The notes: generated from the sequence alone by a model not told the origin. Positions 1 through 12,242 are shown, counted from the first letter of the stretch. The stretch: DNA of 64,000 nt from Darksidea phi (GCA_030770425.1 JASJFT010000003.1:186001-250000); one strand, 5' to 3'. Made by a program: numbers and translations.

Positions 1-127
1 CTGGAATACAACCGACGATATATTGAATTCCGCAGTCCAATCTATTCTTTTATGGACTGGATATCCCTACGTTAAGAATTCGTTCATGTATTGATACTCG
101 AAGCCACCTTTTACGGCTATAGACGCC

Positions 128-2698
128 ATGTTCTCTAGCGACAAGACCAGGCTGAATTCCAGCCACGGTCTCCTCAACGTCTCTCACGACAACAACCCAA
201 TGTCTCGCTGGCGGCGCAATCGATCGAGCGCGCACCTCGCAGTTCCGCAGCCCGCACCGACTCCTGCACCTCCTGCCAACAGTAAATCACAATCAAGTCC
301 CTCACGAACAGCATCTAGAATGTCTCTTTTCAACCTGTTTAGCAAGCCGAAGGTGGAAAAGGCGAGGGGACATACCGAGGTTGGCCTAGCAGTACCGATG
401 CCACCACCACCACCACTGCCGAAGCCGGCACCGGTATCTCGACCAAAGTCGTCACTGAGACACAATCCCCCACCTCCGGTTCAGCAGGTGCAGAGGATGC
501 GGTCGAACCAGATGATTCGGCCAGTGTCGGTACGATCATCGACCAGCCAAACACCTTCAGACGCCGATCACTGGGAACCACCACCACTGTTCCAAGCCTA
601 CCCACAATCGATCAAATACGCCACGGTACAATCATGCGCCTTCTCGCCAGACATGCTCTTGAGGACACAAAGCCAGAGAAAGCAGGCCGAGCTACTGCGA
701 GAAAGGATGGACAGCCATCGCGATCTGGCAGCGACGTTGGAGACCGAGACAAAGAAGCTGGAAAAGACTCACAGGCGCCTTAACTCCGTGTTGAACTCGT
801 CTCCCCAGTTATCAAACAAGGTCTATGTACTGGTCGCCTCCGGATATATGCTGCAATATGCTGGCGACGGCCCCTTCGATCGACTGCCAGAGAAAGTCCT
901 AAAGCTAGGGAAGGACTCAGCAGCATTCGCTTCAGATTTGATTCCCGGAAAGCACTGGGTGCTCCAGGTTTTGCAGAGCGCAAACAAGGACGGCACCGCC
1001 ACCCTTGCTCCTAAGCATTCCCTTCTTTCCAGACTCCGAATTCAGGGTACGGCAGCGCGGAGAACAGCAGCAAGCTTTCTGCTGGTAATGGAAAGCGTAG
1101 AAGAGATGGAATCATGGATGACTGCAGTACGAAAAGAGATTGAGAATTTTGGCGGAATGAAGACTAGCGTTGAATCCAGCAGGGCATCATCTTCTATTGA
1201 AGAGGAATCGGAGAAGAAGTCGACCGAGGTCCCAAGTAATCGCTACACTCAGCGCCAGTCAAACCGCGTGAAGAAGATGGTGCCGACACCAGTCGACTCG
1301 CCACTGCAGTCGCACTACTCGTCGCCGAGAATAATCGCTTCTGACTGGGAGGGTGATCGCGCCGACAAGACGATAAGCATAGCAGACACGACCAGTGTGT
1401 ATTCCACTCGACCAAGCACGCATCGCAGGTCTATCGAGGCACCGTCAATCGCCACGACAGCCATTTCCCAAGAGCAACTGCAATTGGACCAACTGCGAGA
1501 GCGATCGCGATTCTCGTACATGTCCACGGCAACATCAGCATCCGGTACAGGTACTAGGAACACGTCGCGAAACTCGTCGCCAGCGCCAAACTCGCCGCTC
1601 AAAGAAGGTTTCTCCCCTGCTGAGTCAGAGCCGCTCCGAAGCGCAACGTCCCTCAGGTCGTTTCATATGAGCCCGGGGAACACCACCGCTCGCCGAAGAT
1701 CCATGCAACCTCTACCAGTCACCAATGAAGACGGTTCTCTATCCGCTGTCACACCCCCGCCACCCCAGCGCCACTCTATCTACGGTTCGACCTCCCCCAC
1801 GGTCCAAGAAACGCCAATCATTCGCGAACCGACGCCTAGTATCAGGCTACCAAGAAGAGAATCAAGGTCTAGGTTAGAGCCCGGTGTTGTCGTAGCACCG
1901 TTTGAGACTTTCGGTACCAACACTGCTACGCGCCCGGCGAATCGCTTTACTCTCAACCAGCTCGAGACTCAAAATTTAGTCAGGTACAATGCGAGAAGCT
2001 CGAGTGCGCCGCCGTCGAGGAACCTTACCCTTTCGCCGCCGCCACGCGACCCTGCTCCCACGCCACCTGCTGCTCGCCCTCAGTCGACCATTGGAAATCT
2101 ACCTACCGCAACGGCTCTGTCAAACCACTCCGAACGCCGAATATCTGCCACACCCAAACCTTTCCTCCGGCCTTTCCCTGTCAGACCACAGACACAGAAA
2201 GCCGATGGATCGTTTGTTGTGCCTCGGCGTATGTCTTCCCTCACACCTTCCGGACCGGCACCCATTCCTCTCGGCATCGTCGTCAACCGCTCAGTGACTG
2301 CGCCCGCACGAGCGTCCTCTGCCGCATCGCGTACATCGTCGCCTTCACGGACGAGCAACTCTTTCCAGACCTCTGCGCCCCCAGCTCAGCAATTGCGTCG
2401 ACCGGCCTCTGTCCAGATTCGGTCCGACCCTGCGCCCTTTCTCTCATCTCGTCGCATAGTCTCTAGCACACCCTCTTTCGTACCGGGGAACCGCGCTTCC
2501 GTTGCACCCGCACCGGCCCCCACCTTACGGGAGTGTCCTAGCGTCCCTGTACTGAGAGGCCAGGGTGCGCAACTGAATCCACCTAAAGTCGTGGCTCCAA
2601 GAAGGAGTATGCCATCAATGGGTTTACCTCCTCCAGCTCCACCACCAAATATGCCCTTACCGCCCCCACCTCCTGCATCGAGAACTGTTGCGGTGTGA
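128..2698 (+). CDS. PH-domain, Pro/Ser-rich cytoplasmic protein
   Basis: Single open frame of 856 codons with no intron needed. Residues about 1-225 are low complexity and rich in Ser, Pro and Arg. A short predicted coiled coil rich in Glu, Arg and Lys lies around residues 185-220. Residues about 228-343 look like a pleckstrin-homology fold: a VYVLV strand, a glycine-rich turn, a central KHWVLQVLQ strand and a closing helix with the typical Trp (ESWMTAVRKEI). The rest is disordered with many Ser-Pro sites and ends in polyproline runs that could bind SH3 or profilin. Membrane or cortex scaffolding is an inference. The ATG at 128 is the first in frame, but an upstream exon outside the window cannot be excluded. 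A second in-frame Met (MSRWRRN) follows at codon 25. Confidence 0.75.
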   Translation: MFSSDKTRLNSSHGLLNVSHDNNPMSRWRRNRSSAHLAVPQPAPTPAPPANSKSQSSPSRTASRMSLFNLFSKPKVEKARGHTEVGLAVPMPPPPPLPKPAPVSRPKSSLRHNPPPPVQQVQRMRSNQMIRPVSVRSSTSQTPSDADHWEPPPLFQAYPQSIKYATVQSCAFSPDMLLRTQSQRKQAELLRERMDSHRDLAATLETETKKLEKTHRRLNSVLNSSPQLSNKVYVLVASGYMLQYAGDGPFDRLPEKVLKLGKDSAAFASDLIPGKHWVLQVLQSANKDGTATLAPKHSLLSRLRIQGTAARRTAASFLLVMESVEEMESWMTAVRKEIENFGGMKTSVESSRASSSIEEESEKKSTEVPSNRYTQRQSNRVKKMVPTPVDSPLQSHYSSPRIIASDWEGDRADKTISIADTTSVYSTRPSTHRRSIEAPSIATTAISQEQLQLDQLRERSRFSYMSTATSASGTGTRNTSRNSSPAPNSPLKEGFSPAESEPLRSATSLRSFHMSPGNTTARRRSMQPLPVTNEDGSLSAVTPPPPQRHSIYGSTSPTVQETPIIREPTPSIRLPRRESRSRLEPGVVVAPFETFGTNTATRPANRFTLNQLETQNLVRYNARSSSAPPSRNLTLSPPPRDPAPTPPAARPQSTIGNLPTATALSNHSERRISATPKPFLRPFPVRPQTQKADGSFVVPRRMSSLTPSGPAPIPLGIVVNRSVTAPARASSAASRTSSPSRTSNSFQTSAPPAQQLRRPASVQIRSDPAPFLSSRRIVSSTPSFVPGNRASVAPAPAPTLRECPSVPVLRGQGAQLNPPKVVAPRRSMPSMGLPPPAPPPNMPLPPPPPASRTVAV

Positions 2699-3836
2699 GC
2701 TTACTCTCATTGAAAAAACTCTCTTTGCATCATCATTTCCTTAATCAAAATTTCACCAAAAGTGCGACATCGACGGCGTTACCAGAGGAAAGGGAACATC
2801 CACGGTCTGGGTCACTGTCACGTGTTTAACGTTTTCTGTCTTGTCATTTTGCTGTATGATACCTGCTCTCTTTTTTTGGCGGTTTCTTCCTTGGCTGCTT
2901 TCCATGTTCGCTTTCCTCGGCTTCCGTTCACCTTGTACCATTACTACTCCTTGTCTCACGTTCTTCATGCTGTCCATGCTACCAATTGACGGTTCTACCC
3001 TGTTTGCGTTGGCGTGTTTGCGGCTTTGTCTCTGTTACCTCATCGTTACTCTCGTCTGTACTGCGCTGAGTCGCATGTGCATGTTCGTCGTCTACGCTTC
3101 AGCGGCCTTCGCAATGCCATTACCACTTTATTCTGGTTATGTCTGGATGTTTGCTATACTATACTACATGGCCGTTGGGGCCCCTTTCCTTACTTTGTCG
3201 ATTAAGGCATCGAAGCTCAATTCTTATTCGCATTGTTATGAAGAACGGCTTGGACGATATGGGCATCAGTCAGGGCGCCTATGCTTGGCTAAGCGAGCGA
3301 TGCCGACGCTATTAGTAGTTGTAGTATCGTCGACGGCTATTATAGCGTGGCATACTGTATCATATCGAAGAATTTTGTGGTTCAGGTTTTACGGCATTGT
3401 GCCGGTGGCTAGTGTATGTGGGTGCTAGTACGAATGCAAATGTCAAGGATTACAGTAAGGGGGGGTGGGGGGCGCAAGGAAGATCATTTCTGGTTGCGGT
3501 AGTGAGTTTGGGATGAGAATGTGATATTTATCGACGCGCGTTTTTGGTGTAGGTTTAAGGTTTAGGTACCAATATCACACAATACATACCCTATGTGAGC
3601 AAGGTTTTAAAGTGCACATGGTCGCGCACTCAACAATGACTCTAGAGCGTAGACGGAGATAACGACCATGGACGTGGGACCATGCGGAGTGAATTGTCCG
3701 CTGGGTATTGATTCGTCGGTGTGTACTAGAGCAGAACAAGTTAGCGTAGCTACAAGCGTCCACTCGCACTTTCCTCTTCATGTCTCAACTCCGACATCGA
3801 TATCACTATCACATCAGACAATATTGATATCTCATC
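2699..3836. other. Intergenic, T-rich 3' flank and MutY upstream region
   Basis: The first 700 bases are pyrimidine-rich, and their hydrophobic translations are a composition effect. No repeat, RNA gene or convincing coding exon was seen. The last few hundred bases must hold the promoter of the downstream glycosylase gene. Confidence 0.5.
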
Positions 3837-5773
3837 ATGCCAACACGCACAAAACCGAAATCGAAACCGAAGGCCCCGAAGCGCGTAACCGCTACCAAAT
3901 CCACTAATGGCATCTCCAAACCGTCGACTCCCCATCCCACAGCCACACCGCCAGCGCGGGTCCATTCATCCGCGTACCATTATCCACTTCTCTTAGACGA
4001 TCAAGAGGCAGCTGACGCGCTGTTGCAATGGTTTGAGCGCATTGAGGAAGCGCGGAATATGCCGTGGCGGAAGAGTTGGATTGATCCTGGGACGTTTACG
4101 GGGAGCGAGGGAGAGCTTGCCGAGGGTCTGGCAAAGAGGGCTTATGAGGTCTGGGTTAGCGAGATTAGTGAGTGGAGAACTATTCATCTAGTTTCGTGTG
4201 GGAGGCTTATGATGGGAGTGGTCGCATTGACGCGTTGGCTGGTTTTGAGCGTAAACGCGTGATCACGTGCTTGGGAAATGTCCAGAGTTGACTTTGGAAG
4301 AATGAGGAAGAAACGCTAAGACACCTCAGTGCTTCAACAAACTCGCGTCTCAACTGTGATCCCTTATTTCAACACGTGGATCTCCAAATGGCCTACCATC
4401 CATGCACTAGCCGCCGCTTCTAACGACGACGTTCTCTCGACATGGAAAGGACTAGGGTACTACTCGCGCGCCACGCGCTTGCATCAAGGCGCTCAAGCTA
4501 TGGTGGCCCAAAACTCTTCTGGTTGTCCTATCCCCAGTAAAGCCGAGGACTTAATGAAGTTCCCCGGTATTGGAAAGTATACGGCGGGCGCAGTGTCTAG
4601 TATTGCATTTGGAGAAGCCGAACCGGTACTGGATGGGAATGTGGTAAGGGTATTAAGTAGACAATTGGGAGTCTTTGCGGATGGAAAAGATAAGAAGGTC
4701 AGCGATGTGCTCTGGGACGTCGCAGATTTGCTCGTTAAGAATGTTGCTGGTTATCCAGAGGTTGAGAGGAGCAAGGTACCAGGCCAGTGGAACCAAGCCG
4801 TCATGGAATTAGGCTCGACGATTTGTACACCCAGGCCAAAGTGCGACGAGTGCCCGATTCGAAAGACTTGCAGAGCATATGCTGAGGGGAACACGCTATC
4901 CGAGAAGAAAAGCCTACCTACTGTGGTGCCGGATATCGAAGATGCGTGTGCCTTGTGCGAGCAATTGGATACCGAGGATTTGGTCGCTGTACCAGAACAA
5001 GAAGATGAAGAAGAAGCAGTAGCCGAGAAACCTTCTAAAAAGAGGAAGGTTGAAGCTAAGGCAACGAATACGATATCGAACTACTTCGCCGTAAAAGCGC
5101 CAAACCGAAAGACCACCATTCACAATGATAATGAAGACGATGAAGTAGGTGGAGAGGTCGATGCTTCACCTGCTAACGGATCGATGAAGAGGAAGGCTCC
5201 TACGATCGCTCCAACATCAAAAACAGTACTTACGTACTGCTCGCTCTTCCCCAAGAAGATTCCTAAGAAAAAAGTGGCTGAAGAAGAATGCGTGGTATGC
5301 ATCATCGAACTCCCACGATCCTCCGCGACAAGCAAATGGCTTATAGAACAAAGGCCAGCCAAAGGTATGTCAACTCTGTATATCGACGGTAACGTTACTC
5401 ACACAAGTCATTAGGCCTTCTTGCATCACTGTGGCAATTCCCACAGTGCTCTCTTCCGGCCGCAACTGACACAGTTTCAAGTCGGAAGTCCTTGGCCCAA
5501 AAGTTTGTATCAGGCCTCAACATGGGCGATGTTGATATGAGCAAAGCAAAACACATTGCCGAGCTCGGCTCCTTAGTCCACGTCTTCAGTCACCTTCGGC
5601 TCACGATGCACGTACAACTATTTCGCCTCGCTCCGGATAAGGCCGAGAACCACCCTAAGGACGCCATCCCCGGCGCACCAGCATGCAAATGGGTCGAAAC
5701 CGATGCCATGGACAGCGAAACGCTATCAACAGGCATGCGCCGCTGCTGGGATCTCGGTCACAAGTCAACCTGA
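3837..5773 (+). CDS. A/G-specific adenine DNA glycosylase (MutY/MUTYH family)
   Basis: Three exons, 3837-4167, 4330-5364 and 5415-5773, with introns of 162 and 50 nt, give 574 residues. The first junction restores SEIMLQQTRV, which holds the catalytic Glu of MutY, and the second restores the C-terminal Nudix-like domain (KGLLASLWQFP). Other family signs are the helix-hairpin-helix FPGIGKYTAGA followed by the catalytic Asp in VLDGNV, and a four-Cys cluster for a [4Fe-4S] centre. The enzyme removes adenine mispaired with 8-oxoguanine in base-excision repair. The N-terminus is Lys/Pro-rich, and a basic stretch (SKKRKVEAK) in the linker could be a nuclear signal. The first Cys spacing is one residue shorter than usual (C-x5-C instead of C-x6-C). 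Confidence 0.92.
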
Positions 5774-6277
5774 TAACACCTTCCGCTGTCGAGTCTTATG
5801 TGGTTGGGAAGTGGTTGGGAAGTGGTTATCACAATCCCGCGACGTAATTCACCGTTATCTCCCCGCCAAGGCGGCAAGGCACCTTGGCTTCCCGCTCCGC
5901 TTCCCTGGCGCGCATATCCTCGACCCCAGATTCCTCGCCTGAGCTGAAAGATAACGTCCTCGGTAGCTTCTACACGCGGTGCCGGCTAGCCAGATCAGTC
6001 GCGGTATTCCTCCATCCTGGTGATAGAGGTATTACTCAGTGTGGTGATTGGTCCGTTGAGTGTTTATCTGGCATTGTGTATCTTGTACTCTACCCTGTAA
6101 TCTAGGAACATATCGTTTGAACGGGCATGGGCTCGGCGCGTGTTATAATTGGGGGTTGTGTGTATATGTAGAGTGGGTGCCATGTAGGTGGAATGCAGGT
6201 AGCAAGTTGGTTCGCATTGCAACACTAAAATCTATAAACAACGCGCATATCTCGTTTTCGTGACGAGTGGAGCCAAC
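5774..6277. other. Intergenic spacer
   Basis: About 500 bases between the glycosylase stop and the ammonium-transporter ATG. No coding or repeat signal was recognised. Confidence 0.4.
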
Positions 6278-7850
6278 ATGGCTGAAGTACCTGCCCCTAC
6301 ACCCATCACTGAATGGCCCGACTACAGCGTTTCGCCCACCGGCGGCGATGTCTTGACGCAAGACCTGAACACGCTGTATGACTAGGGCAATCTATGTTGG
6401 ATGTTGGTTGCTACAATATTGTGCTGGTAAGAAAACACTGCATACAAATCGCCATAAAGTAACTGATGTTTATTCTCTATAGGCAAATCACTCCAGCTGT
6501 CGGTTTCCTCTACGCAGGCATGCACCGCAGAAAGCCGCCTTGACTATGATCTTTCAATCGCTCTTCTGCGCCTGCGCCTGCGGAATGCAGTTTTGGGTCT
6601 ACGACTACTCTTTCTACCAGTCGCATACGACAGGCCCCTTCCTCGGCGACCTCTCGCTCGCCGGCCTCCACAACGTCCTTGCGCAGCCGTCCCTCGCAAA
6701 CCCCGACATCCCAGATATCGTCTATGCCTGCTTTGGATTTACGTTCGTTACGGCTACCGCTATGATCCTTGCGGGCGCTATGCTGGAGCGCGGCCGTCTC
6801 TGGCCTTCTATGCTTTTTATCCTCTGCTGGACTACCTTCGTGTACTACGTCCTTGCGTACTTCGAGTGGAATCCCAGTGGCTGGTTGTATAAACTGGGTG
6901 TGTGCGACTTTGCGGGCAGCGGACCTATGCATATTGCGAGTTGGTTCTCGGCGCTGGCGTGGGCGCTGATGTTAGGGAGACGGAAGGATATTCGTGGTGA
7001 GAACCTGTGTAAGAAGGGTGGTGTAGTGTTTCGGCCGCATAATCCGGTTTTGGTGGGCTTGGGCACGATCTTGATTTGGTTCGGGTGGTATGCTTTCACC
7101 GGTACGTGTTTTCCTACCCAGACTCGTAAAGTAGTGTACTGATTGTGTGGTATAGACGCATCCACAGCCAACCTCTCTCTCCGCTCCATCTACATCGTCA
7201 TAAACACCAACCTTGCCGCCTGCGGCGGAGGTATCGCCTGGGTGCTCTTCGAATACGCTTTCCATCGTAAATTCAGCATCGTCGGTTTCTGCTCTGGCAT
7301 AATCACCGGTCTTGTCGGTATCACGCCCGCGGCTGGTTTCGTCCCTGTGTATGTCGCTGCGCTCGTGGGCGCGCTAACGTCGTGCGCGTCTTACTTTACA
7401 GTGAAGTACAATCATTTATTGCGCGTAGACGAGGGCCTGGATATCTTCGCTATCCACGGTGTTGGGGGGTTCGTTGGGGACATTCTCACCGGCTTCTTCG
7501 CTGCGAGTTTCGTGCCTGCGCTTGACGGCAAGACTAATATGTATGCCGGGGGTTGGTGGAATAGGAATTGGAAGCAGATGGGGTACCAGCTGGCGGCTGC
7601 TTGTACTTGCGCGCTGTGGTCGTTTGTTATCTCGATCATCCTACTTTTCATTATTAACAAGATTCCTGGTTTGCATCTTAGGGCCACTGAGGAGGATGAG
7701 CAGAGAGGCTTGAATTTCAAATATTTGATGGATGTGGATCCTGAAGGTGATATGGTGATGAATGGGATGGGGTCGGTGACGCCGGGGTTGAGTGGAGGAA
7801 CGAGTCGGGAATGCGTAGGGGTCACCCTGCTGACAGACAAGAGGGATTGA
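6278..7850 (+). pseudogene. Ammonium transporter (Amt/Mep), broken by a stop and a frameshift
   Basis: Exons 6278-6426, 6483-7101 and 7156-7850, with introns of 56 and 54 nt, outline about 487 residues, normal for the Amt/Mep/Rh family. Conserved parts are the N-terminal TQDLNTLYD region, GFLYAGMHRRK, the first channel His (GPMHIASWFSALAWAL), GLVGITPAAGFVP and the second His region (FAIHGVGGFVGDILTG). Two lesions are visible. An in-frame TAG at 6383-6385 follows LYD. One base is missing near 6530-6535, where RRK must shift frame to continue as AALTMIF. The C-terminal tail also departs from the usual Mep ending. With both breaks upstream of most membrane helices, no full transporter can be made. 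A sequencing error could explain the single-base loss but is less likely for the stop. Confidence 0.85.
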
Positions 7851-8056
7851 AGGATAGGTGATTGGAAGGTCGTTTTTGGATCGGATCCGTTTTGGTGCCG
7901 CAACGAAGTCCTGGCTATGTTCTGATGTTGGGGTATATAGCTTTATTGAAGTAGGAAACTGCTGTTCTCGACATTCTGGATGCTGACCCTCCGTCAATCG
8001 AGCTCTCGAGACGCAAAGTGAGGGCCTAAACGGACTCTACCGGCTGGTAGTAGACA
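7851..8056. other. Convergent 3' spacer
   Basis: Short spacer between two convergent genes. No terminator or repeat feature was recognised. Confidence 0.3.
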
Positions 8057-9070
8057 TCAAACCGGTGGGGTTCTTCTTTCATCTTTTAGATCCGGTGGTG
8101 GAACCGAATATCGCGGAAACTCTTCTTCGCCCTTGATGTGCTCGACTTTCATGTCGATGCGATGCATGCAGCTCCACTCGTCTAGATACAAGCCCTCCAC
8201 CAGATTCACGCTGCCGAACCACTTCTCACCTAACCCTGTACCCGGCAAAACAGGATTCAGCCTGAATGCTTCAACACTATGACTAGAAGCACAGTAGTCA
8301 TCCAGGTGCTTCAGGCTGCCAATTGCCCAGACCATCTCTTCGTTGTCGGCGTAGTGCTCTATAAGACGCTTGCGACGGACCTGCTTGCGTGCCTTGATCT
8401 CTGCAACCGGCCATGCCGGAGGGCAGTCTGCGAGGCAAAGCTTCTCACTTTTGGACAGCCGTTCGTTAGTCGACTTGAATTTGGCCTCGATGTCGGCCTG
8501 CCACGTTTGTTTTAGGTTGCGCAACAGCGCCTGCTCGCGGAAGAAGAGGGTGTACATGCGTCGCCAATCAAATGCGATCTCGCGGGTAGCGACACTTATC
8601 GCGAGTTCAGGAAGAGCGGTGTCGTTGACCAGATCCCCTATCCGTATTGTATAGTGCGGCATCTGCGCCTTTAACTCTTTGACATTATCCTCCCACCTCC
8701 CCATAATCCTATCATATTCTTTCCTCTTCCCTCCCGCAATGTCGCCCTTCCTCCTCTTATCTCTGAACCACACCAGCGTTTTGTCTCTTCCACCATCTTC
8801 CAGTTTTACGCCAAGTTCGAACCTCTGGAAAGACGTGGGTATCTGAGGCCTCTTACTTTTGCCGCCTAGATTGTACCTCTCGAGGTGAAAATCGATATAA
8901 GTGTTGCGGATCACTGACTCGGCGAAGACCTGCTCGGTATAGGCGCGGAAAGTGCGTGAGACGTGACGGCAGGTGGTCCACAGGTGCGTGAGATCGGTGT
9001 TGGAGGCGAGGATGCGGATCCAGAGTTCAGGCGGCAGCGAGGGGCAGTAAGGTGTGTATGCCTCGGCCAT
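8057..9070 (-). CDS. F-box-like fungal protein
   Basis: Intronless, 337 residues. The N-terminus reads PSLPPELWIRILASNTDLTHLWTTCRHVSRTFR, the Leu-Pro, Trp and Cys-Arg pattern of the F-box-like N-terminus common in large fungal families. The rest is charged and helical, with a central Lys/Arg-rich part, and has no catalytic motif. The role is unknown. A substrate adaptor of an SCF ubiquitin ligase would be the family expectation, but the F-box match is short. It is convergent with the broken ammonium transporter. Confidence 0.7.
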   Translation of the reverse strand: MAEAYTPYCPSLPPELWIRILASNTDLTHLWTTCRHVSRTFRAYTEQVFAESVIRNTYIDFHLERYNLGGKSKRPQIPTSFQRFELGVKLEDGGRDKTLVWFRDKRRKGDIAGGKRKEYDRIMGRWEDNVKELKAQMPHYTIRIGDLVNDTALPELAISVATREIAFDWRRMYTLFFREQALLRNLKQTWQADIEAKFKSTNERLSKSEKLCLADCPPAWPVAEIKARKQVRRKRLIEHYADNEEMVWAIGSLKHLDDYCASSHSVEAFRLNPVLPGTGLGEKWFGSVNLVEGLYLDEWSCMHRIDMKVEHIKGEEEFPRYSVPPPDLKDERRTPPV

Positions 9071-10060
9071 TGCGAAGACGCATGCGGTTGGTAGATTGGT
9101 AGGCGCAGTATGAGGACTGACCCGTGGTTTCAGGTATGTCCTGTGATAACTTCAACCAGAATAATGGTTCGAAGGTGAAGAGGGGATGGATGACGAAAGG
9201 TGCGAGTCGAGCTCCCTGTTACATAAGCCGCCGCATGACAATCCGCGTCTGAGTATCGTGACATCTCCTCAGCATTCTAACACATACGTTGAACAACTAT
9301 TCAAGATGAATTTTGTTCACTTCAAACAAGATCTAATGAGCTCAGTGTTTCATCGATCTATGTCTTCCCTCGGCACCCCTCACTACATGTCTCTTTCTCG
9401 CACGAGTTCTCCATTGCATAACAGCCCCCAAACATAATACGCGACAACGCACTGCGCACTGGATCACACTTTTCAGCGCCTCGCTATTGTCTATCCTTAT
9501 TGCGGTGTAGTCATCGTAAAGCATTGGATGGCATGTATCGACTCTGTTCAATCAGGCTACGGCGCCGCTGGGACCCTTGCAAATCATTTCGCTTCAGTCG
9601 CGATATTATTTCGCCCCATCTTGAAACGGCTTCGAGGTCATTTTAGGCGCCCAACTAATACGACTTTGTGTTAGGCTTTTCTAATGTCATTATTAACTTG
9701 CCAATCATGTCAATTTACTCCACTTGTGGCTTCATGCCTCAAGACGTCGGTTTCGGTCGCTCGCAGGCACTATACTGCACAGGTACGGCACAGTTGCATT
9801 CTTCTTTGTTAAAACGGGGCTAAGTTCCACGCACCGCTAAAAGCATTCGCTGAAAGGTAGCCAACGCTGCTCTCTAACAATTTTCCGAGCATTTAGTGCG
9901 GACCCACTACGACGTCGGTGCATCGCTAACACAAGGCATATGCGGCACGGGTAGCTAGCCGCCCTGGATTATAGGGGTGGGGAAGAGTACTTCTAGCCGG
10001 TTCTCCTTTAATAAGATAGTCATCCTTCCTTCAAACGCTGCCGACCGCTAGGGCGTGATA
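9071..10060. other. Intergenic, about 1 kb
   Basis: No coding exon, RNA gene or repeat was recognised. It lies between divergently transcribed genes and so should contain both promoters. Confidence 0.4.
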
Positions 10061-12242
10061 ATGGGAAACCACGTCTACAATGGCTTCTGGATCAACTGGG
10101 GTATGTTCAGCACCCACACGTACGACGACACGCCCAATTAACTCATTGTAGAGCATGGTAGAGTCAAAGGGGCGACCTTGACACTCCCCACCTATGCGGG
10201 CTTGATCCTTGTATCTTTTCTCACTCTTTTTGTGCAATTCTCGGGTGCATGTTTTTGGAGGATCCTCTGTTTTGTTCTTCATCAAGTCCGATCTACGCCA
10301 ACTACTCAAGAGGGCCTCTTTCACCAACAGCAAATCATCCTTCGAAATAGCGTCGCAGCCCCGAATGCGCTCTGGAACCTAAGCCGTGTGGCTGTAGCCT
10401 GGAGGTCTAGAGTCGAGGCTCCTTTCAAAAATTCGTTGCCGCTCCTCACCGCCGCTTTGATCCATATTGCTTTCTTTGGCGCAGCAGGATTGCTTTCATC
10501 GCAGATTGCGTCGACAACAGCCGGTATAGGACTCGTACGTAGCAGCGTATGCGGGTTTGTGAAAGAGCTAGCCAATGTCAACTCGATTAACTCAGCAAAA
10601 CTTGGCGAAGAAGACTTGCTCACATTCAATGCGGAGATTCTACTTGGCCGGTTAACGCTCACGAAAAGCGCTGCTTACGTGCGTACGTGCTATGACAACA
10701 ACCAGGAGGGCAAATCGACCGATTGCAACGTCTTTGTCAAACCGTATCTTAAGGGAGTCGATGCTTCGGCTATATTCAACGCATCCTGTCCCTTCGGAAG
10801 CGATGCATGTGCAGCTCCAGCCACGCGGTTTGACTCAGGTCACGTATATTCTAATGAGGATATGGGCATCAATCACCCGTCATGGGAGGGCCTGTCCCTG
10901 CGCCGGGTAACTACTTGTGCGCCTATCGCGGCCGAAAGATATGCTACAGAGTGGAAAGATGACCTCCCCGAAGCATACGGTGCCAAAACGAACACAAGCG
11001 TGAAGTTCTATGAGTTCGGCAAAGGAAGAGCTGAAAGTTGCGGTGCGACAGCCTCAAACGCTACAACGAATCTCACGACATTTTGCGTCTCACAGTACAT
11101 GAAGGACCACTGGCGCCAGGCATATACTGTCCAGTGAGTACTCTCCTACTGCTAGATATGACATTGTTTTAACCTTGTACAGAGCAAGTACCGTCTACCA
11201 GGAGAACGATACTGCCAGCGACTTCGTACCAATTTCCGACTTCCAAGTTCCCAACGCCGACGTTACCCTTGTATCCATCTACATTAAAGCCAAGTATATC
11301 GGCAAAACCGACGACCCGCTATTCAATGCTCAAAATGTTTCCTCCCAGAATCCTGATTTCGCAACCCCCACCAACGATCTCTCGGTCCTTGGATGCACCG
11401 AACAATACCAGTATTGCAATCTCCTGACCGGAAAGTGCACGGATTTGATGGGATTATATGGTATCCGGAAAGCTGTGGAAAGAGGCGAGCTTGCATTGTC
11501 GCCACGCCAGCAGGCGTCGGAGACCGTCATATGGAAAGCAGCTTGGAGTATGGCGCTACAGTGGGCCTGCGAGATTTTGGGCGACAACCTTCTGCTAGCT
11601 CAAGATTGGGTTTTCACAGGGCAATCTACCACATCGTCTCAGCTACTATCGACACAATGGCAACTCGAATCCTACAACTTGCACAACCTCTCCCTCGCCG
11701 TCCTTCAACGCCGCATTCACGAGTTTGCCTCCCCCGAACATTTTCAAATCCGCCCCGGACGCAACTCCCTCGACCAAATCGAGACCCCAACTGACCCCAA
11801 TCTCCTCCATCTCTGCAAACAACAGAAAACGCGCAGCGCGGAACACTACTCCGTCAGCGTGCTCGGCATGGTCATCATTCTGGGCGTTGGTTCCTTCCTC
11901 ATCCTCCTCGACTGGATTTTGATTAAACAGATTCTCTGGTTCCGATCTTTCACGCACCATAGATTGGCGAAGAAGGCGGATTGGACATCGTCAGGCACAC
12001 TACAACTACACCGCCAGGTGCTCGAAGCGAGGGGTATCCGCAACTGGGATACGACACACGAAGAAGCGCCTGTGTTGGTAGAGCGTGGGAGGATGTTCAG
12101 AGGACTTGCGGTTGAAGGGGAGCCGATTTATCAGGTGGGCAGTGAGACTTGGTACAGAGGTGCGAGTGGCGGGCAGTACAGTGCGGTTTCTAATGAGGTG
12201 GGTGTGACCTATGATAATATCGAGGTGCAGAAGAAAATTTGA
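10061..12242 (+). CDS. Fungal integral membrane protein, three predicted TM segments
   Basis: Exons 10061-10100, 10152-11133 and 11183-12242, with introns of 51 and 49 nt, encode 693 residues. The first exon gives MGNHVYNGFWINW and joins in phase to EHGRVKGATL. TM segments are clear near residues 28-55 (AGLILVSFLTLFVQF), near 115-140 (LLTAALIHIAFFGAAGLL) and near 555-585 (VLGMVIILGVGSFLILLDWILI). The long loop between the second and third is probably extracytoplasmic: it has several Cys residues and N-x-S/T sites. The short basic C-terminal tail is probably cytoplasmic. This architecture recurs as a hypothetical protein in Dothideomycetes. I do not recognise a function. Confidence 0.75.

Noticed and set aside
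2841..3428. 195-codon hydrophobic open frame with many Tyr and Phe
   Set aside because: It is T-rich 3'-flank translated in one frame; no family signature and no coding-like composition.
9650..9670. taatacgactt resembling a phage promoter core
   Set aside because: A short chance match in an intergenic fungal region.
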